Assembly (NCBI RefSeq): GCF_001418575.1 | Contig: NZ_LIQR01000109.1 | Span: 1 to 54,865, forward strand | DNA: 54,865 nucleotides | Origin: Peterkaempfera griseoplana | Lineage (GTDB): Bacteria > Actinomycetota > Actinomycetes > Streptomycetales > Streptomycetaceae | Direction: 5' to 3' | In this document: piece after piece, positions 51,937-54,865 of the stretch | How positions within the stretch are numbered: position 1 is the stretch's first letter | How the letters are laid out: every line of letters begins with the position of its first letter | Notes under the pieces: model-generated | Told to the model about the DNA's origin: nothing | Seen by the model: the letters and a program-made list of their open reading frames with translations, nothing else | The model's database searches: none | Translations under genes and position numbers: made by a program

Positions 51937-52902
51937 TCAGGGAAGCTGCTTCAGAGCCTTCTCGAAGGCGGCGGCGTGCTTCGCCTCGTCCATGGCGTTG
52001 TGGGTGAAGAGCCGGGCGGCTTCCTTGTCGCCCACCGCCTGGGCGCGTTTGGCGAACGCCGGGTACATCTGGGTGGCCTTGTACGTCTCCCCCTTGACGG
52101 TCCGCTCGAGGTTCGGCCGGGTGGTGCCCACCAGACCGGCGAGATCGGCCTCGCCCGCGAGGTGTTCACGCAGCTCGACCTGGGCGGCGCCCATGAACAG
52201 CTTCGCCAGCGCGGCCCTGCCGCTCTTCTGGGCGTGTTCCGCGAAGAGCACGTACTTGGCGTGCGCGAGCGCTTCACCGTGGATGGCCGTGTCCAGATTG
52301 GCCTTCGTCCGGGCCGCGGAGACCTTGGGCGGTCCGGCCACGACCTTGACCGCGTCGGCCGTGGGCGGGGCCGGGATCTGGCCCTTGCCGGTAGTGATCA
52401 CAGCGAGTGCGGCCTTGAAGGCGTCGCGGTGCTTTCCCTCGTCCTTGGCGATCTCGGCGAACAGGTCGGCGGCGTTGGCGTCCCCGTCCTGCCGAGCCTG
52501 CCTGGAGAACGTGGGATACATGGTGGCCGACTCGTAGGACTCACCGTTGATGGCGGTGCGCAGGTTGGCCTGGTCGCTCCCCACCAGGCCGGTCAGGGCG
52601 GCCTCCTCGGTGAAGTGCTCGTGGAGTTCCACGTGGGCGGTGTTCTGGTAGAGCCGGGCGACCGCGGGCAGCCCCTCGTGGGTGGCCTGGTCGGCGAAGA
52701 GCATGTAGGAGGCGTGGGCGAACGCCTCGCCACGCATCGACGCTCCGAGGTCGGTCACGGTCTGGGGGTTGAGCGTGCCGGGGGTCGAAGCGGCCGCCTT
52801 CGAGGCATGGGGGGCGGGTGCTCCCGCCGCAACGCCAGCCGAGGCGACGGTGGCCAGGATGCAGGCGCCGGCCAGCAGCGCGCGCTTGGAGTAGGAAGTC
52901 AT
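51937..52902 (-). CDS. Exported protein with two ferritin-like (rubrerythrin-type) domains
   Basis: 321 aa. A signal peptide (RALLAGACILATVASAGVAAGAPAPHA) precedes two homologous four-helix domains, about residues 48-170 and 195-320. Each has a first-helix [R/H]GEA[F/L]AHA motif and an AxVELxEHxxxEAxLxGLVG second helix. The third and fourth helices carry GE[S/T]YxxxxMYPxFxxxA and [A/N]xxEx[G/A]KHxxAFxxAL. The Glu and ExxH positions needed for a di-iron site are kept in both. There is no rubredoxin domain. An extracytoplasmic double ferritin-like protein is unusual; it could bind metal or remove peroxide outside the membrane (inference). GAGGAG precedes ATG 52902. Confidence 0.88.
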   Translation of the reverse strand: MTSYSKRALLAGACILATVASAGVAAGAPAPHASKAAASTPGTLNPQTVTDLGASMRGEAFAHASYMLFADQATHEGLPAVARLYQNTAHVELHEHFTEEAALTGLVGSDQANLRTAINGESYESATMYPTFSRQARQDGDANAADLFAEIAKDEGKHRDAFKAALAVITTGKGQIPAPPTADAVKVVAGPPKVSAARTKANLDTAIHGEALAHAKYVLFAEHAQKSGRAALAKLFMGAAQVELREHLAGEADLAGLVGTTRPNLERTVKGETYKATQMYPAFAKRAQAVGDKEAARLFTHNAMDEAKHAAAFEKALKQLP

Positions 52903-52960
52903 CGTCTGTGTCTCCTCCTCGGGTGCCGCTTCGGGCACCTCGGACCCATCACAGCAATGC

Positions 52961-52974
52961 GTTCGGCTCCGAAC
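52961..52974. promoter_or_regulatory. Palindromic operator candidate before the ferritin-like gene
   Basis: GTTCGG-CT-CCGAAC is a 14-bp dyad 59 bp before the ATG. No regulator gene is adjacent. A metal- or peroxide-responsive regulator would fit the gene (inference). Confidence 0.5.
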
Positions 52975-53314
52975 CATCCGAGTGAAGCGAACGAGTGACC
53001 GAATCCGCTGTGGGCCACAGGGGCGCCCGCGCCGGGGCTCGCACCCGCGCACGGCCCGGGAACCGGGCTCGTCCGGGCCATGCGGCGGGGCAGGTTCTGG
53101 CACTCGCGCAGCGCGCGCACCAGGTGGCCGGCCCTGGTGGTTCAGCGCGCCGATGGCGGGCGTCACGCCGGGGCCGTGTCCGCCGCGGGGCCACGCGAGG
53201 TGGTCGGCGGTGGGCAGCCCGGTGTGCACCGGCGCGACGGCGGCGAGGCGCACGGCTTCCCCGTAGCCCCGCTTGGTCCGCGTCGGTGCCGTCCGGACCC
53301 GGACAGCAGACAGT

Positions 53315-53357
53315 CCGGGCCCGGCGCGCGCCTGCTGAGGTCGCGCGCCGGGCCCGG
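53315..53357 (-). terminator. Strong hairpin after DUF2231 gene 1
   Basis: A perfect 16-bp GC stem (53315-53330 with 53342-53357) with an 11-nt loop lies 14 bp past the stop of the minus-strand DUF2231 gene. The rest of 52903-53370 contains no supported gene. Confidence 0.88.
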
Positions 53358-53370
53358 TGGGCCAGGGGGG

Positions 53371-53889
53371 TCAGCCCTTGTCGTGGCTGGTTGCGGTGGC
53401 GGAGTAGCCGTCGTGCCAGGCCGCCTTCGCGCCGGAGTCGCCGATGCGGTAGGTCTGCACCACCGCGCCCGCGCCGACGATGAGGGAGAGCACGATGGCG
53501 GTGGCCCGCAGCGGCGCGGTCACCGCGACCGCTGCCCCGCGCGGCTCCGCCTCGGCGGTGGCGCGGCGGCGCACCACCCACCACAGTGCCGCAGCCAGTA
53601 CGAAGAGGCCGAGGGCCCAGGGCAGCAGGCCGTCCCCGAGACGGGCGTGCGCACGCACCAGAGGATCACTGTCCACGTGCCGCTCCAGCCATTCGCCGGC
53701 GTGGCTGGTCAGCGGGACGCTGGCCAGTGTCACCAGAGCCAGGACGGGGAGTGCCAGCCCCAGTCGGCGCGCGCCGGCCGGCCATGCGGCGCAGATCACC
53801 AGCGCCAGCGCGGTCAACGGGACCAGCACCACCACCACGTGCACCAGAAGGACGTGGGCGGGCAGGTTGTTGATGAGCGTGGGTCCCAC
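53371..53889 (-). CDS. DUF2231-type four-helix membrane protein 1
   Basis: 172 aa, GTG start at 53889 with AAGGAG upstream. The first block, LPAHVLLVHVVVVLVPLTALALVICAAWP, is the DUF2231 hallmark, with His residues in helix 1. Helices follow at LALPVLALVTLASVPLTSHAGEWLERHV, LLPWALGLFVLAAALWWVV and ALRATAIVLSLIVGAGAVVQTYRIGDSGAKAAW. Some family members bind heme through conserved His, but no function is established. It is divergent from a close homologue, with a palindrome between them. Confidence 0.9.
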   Translation of the reverse strand: MGPTLINNLPAHVLLVHVVVVLVPLTALALVICAAWPAGARRLGLALPVLALVTLASVPLTSHAGEWLERHVDSDPLVRAHARLGDGLLPWALGLFVLAAALWWVVRRRATAEAEPRGAAVAVTAPLRATAIVLSLIVGAGAVVQTYRIGDSGAKAAWHDGYSATATSHDKG

Positions 53890-53934
53890 CAGGATCTCCT
53901 TACGAAGGGGCCGGGGTCGTTCGCGGGTAATGTA

Positions 53935-53948
53935 CTACAAGCTTGTAG
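53935..53948. promoter_or_regulatory. Perfect palindrome between divergent DUF2231 genes
   Basis: CTACAAGCTTGTAG is fully symmetric and AT-rich in a very GC-rich region, 46 bp before DUF2231 gene 1 and 112 bp before gene 2. The TACA...TGTA arms resemble operators of BlaI/MecI/CopY-type repressors, although the 4-bp centre is wider than the usual spacing. Confidence 0.6.
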
Positions 53949-54060
53949 ACGCAAGGTTACGCACTTGGCTGGACGCCGACAAATCACGCGCCCGATCGGC
54001 CTAAAGCGACATCAGCTCTCAAGCCGGTACATAGCGGCATTGGCCGTGCAGACTCTCCTC

Positions 54061-54594
54061 ATGAGTTTCGGTTTGATCAATGACCTGCCCGCCCACCCCC
54101 TCTTCGTCCATGCGACCGTCACCCTCGTCCCCCTGACGGCACTGGCACTCGCGGTCTGCGCACTGTGGCCCGGCATGGCGCGCCGACTCGGGTGGGTGCT
54201 GCCCGCGTTGGGACTGGTCACGCTGGTGGCAGTGGTACTGACCACCCAGTCCGGGGAGTGGCTGGAGGAACACGTCGAGAGCAGTGAGCTGCTCGAACGG
54301 CACACCGCCATGGGTGACGACCTGACGCCATGGGCGATCGGAATGTTCGTCCTCACCGTGGTGGTCTGGGTGCTGAGCCACCTCGCGCACCGCGCCCGGA
54401 GGCAGGGTCCCGGCGACGTCGACACCGGTGGGGACAGGTGGGCGCGGCTGGCCTCCGTCCCGGTGCGCATCGCGGCGGTGGTGCTGGCCCTGGCCGCTGC
54501 TGTCGGTGCGACCGTGCAGGTGATCCGGATCGGCGACTCAGGCGCGACAGCCGTCTGGACGGGCGAAGTCTCCACACAGAAGCACGCGAAGTGA
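54061..54594 (+). CDS. DUF2231-type four-helix membrane protein 2
   Basis: 177 aa, homologue of the divergent protein at 53371. Shared blocks are IN[N/D]LPAHxLxVHxxVxLVPLTALAL, L[T/V]xxxGEWLExHV[D/E]S, G[D]xLxPWAxGxFVL and a final VQx[Y/I]RIGDSGAxAxW. The ATG at 54061 lacks a ribosome site (CTCTCCTC precedes it), so initiation may be leaderless or weak. The conserved His pair in helix 1 (PAHPLFVHA) could be a heme or metal ligand. Confidence 0.88.
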   Translation: MSFGLINDLPAHPLFVHATVTLVPLTALALAVCALWPGMARRLGWVLPALGLVTLVAVVLTTQSGEWLEEHVESSELLERHTAMGDDLTPWAIGMFVLTVVVWVLSHLAHRARRQGPGDVDTGGDRWARLASVPVRIAAVVLALAAAVGATVQVIRIGDSGATAVWTGEVSTQKHAK

Positions 54595-54865
54595 CGGCCG
54601 CTCCGCTTCCGCGCCGCATCCGGTGTGCGGCGGCTCCGGGTCGTCCGCCGAGCGAGGTCGCCCGGCTCCCCCCTCGACCGGCTCCGTTGCCTGCGGGAGA
54701 CCGGCGGCGTCGCCGGCCGCCCCGGCGTCCCTGAGCGCGAGGCCCTGCTGGGGTGCGTCCGCAGCTGTGGGCGGATCGCCCGATCGAGCGGCCCCGCTCG
54801 CCCGCTGACACGTCCGTCAGGCCGTCGGCCGGTGAGGATGGGGGGCTGTCGGCTCGGGGGAGGGG
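54595..54865. other. Right edge without a supported gene
   Basis: About 270 bp of GC-rich sequence after the last DUF2231 gene. Open frames are present, but none shows family motifs or a ribosome site. Confidence 0.4.

Noticed and set aside
51937..53253. Longer ferritin-like protein starting at 53253
   Set aside because: The extension is Arg/Pro-rich without motifs, while ATG 52902 begins a proper signal peptide with GAGGAG upstream.

Overview
The window looks like a chromosomal segment of a Streptomyces-type actinomycete (Streptomyces, Kitasatospora or a close relative). It has very high GC, abundant GTG starts, GTGA/ATGA stop-start overlaps and long GC-rich hairpin terminators. Its gene families are typical of this group: YD-repeat and LamG surface proteins, a Tat-exported phospholipase C, and a universal-stress/hydrogenase island. 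I saw no tRNA, rRNA, CRISPR array, transposase or integrase.

Layout. (1) 1-8.9 kb, minus strand: a secreted triple-LamG protein followed by a very large RHS/YD-repeat protein that runs off the left edge. (2) 9.2-12.3 kb: an MFS exporter divergent from its likely LysR regulator, then an alpha/beta-hydrolase-fold lipoprotein. (3) 12.5-21.7 kb: a divergent pair of operons for uptake and oxidation of an organic, probably sulfur-containing, nutrient. It has two binding proteins, two permeases, one ATPase, an SsuD-like flavin monooxygenase, a GNAT acetyltransferase and a large FAD/NAD(P)-binding protein. (4) 21.8-25.7 kb: a conserved protein of unknown function, an SDR-MerR operon with a MerR-type promoter, and a TetR gene divergent from a zinc-free alcohol dehydrogenase/quinone reductase. 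(5) 25.7-26.7 kb: nearly 1 kb without a convincing gene. (6) 26.7-30.5 kb: a two-gene unit of an EEP-fold protein that has lost active-site residues and a phosphocholine-type phospholipase C. (7) 30.6-32 kb: an APC amino-acid permease.

(8) 32.5-54.6 kb is the most interesting part. It resembles the hypoxia/dormancy regions controlled by DevR (mycobacteria) and OsdR (Streptomyces). It contains a GH65 phosphorylase, a CBS-BON protein, two HTH-pyridoxamine-oxidase-like fusions, two HTH-less cyclic-nucleotide-binding proteins, a SHOCT membrane protein, Hsp20, two double Usp proteins and a CBS protein. It also holds a complete group-3b-like cytosolic [NiFe] hydrogenase operon, a hydrogenase maturation protease, a GNAT enzyme, a P1B-5-type metal ATPase fused to hemerythrin, a secreted double ferritin-like protein and a divergent pair of DUF2231 membrane proteins.

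A 14-bp dyad of the form GGGACnnnnGGCCC recurs roughly 70-90 bp upstream of several starts in this island, pointing to one shared regulator. My inference is that the island links redox/hypoxia sensing (cNMP, CBS, hemerythrin, flavin/heme-type folds) to H2-NAD(P)H chemistry, Ni/Fe handling and protein protection. No hypABCDEF genes and no DevRS/OsdRK pair lie in the window, so these must be elsewhere.
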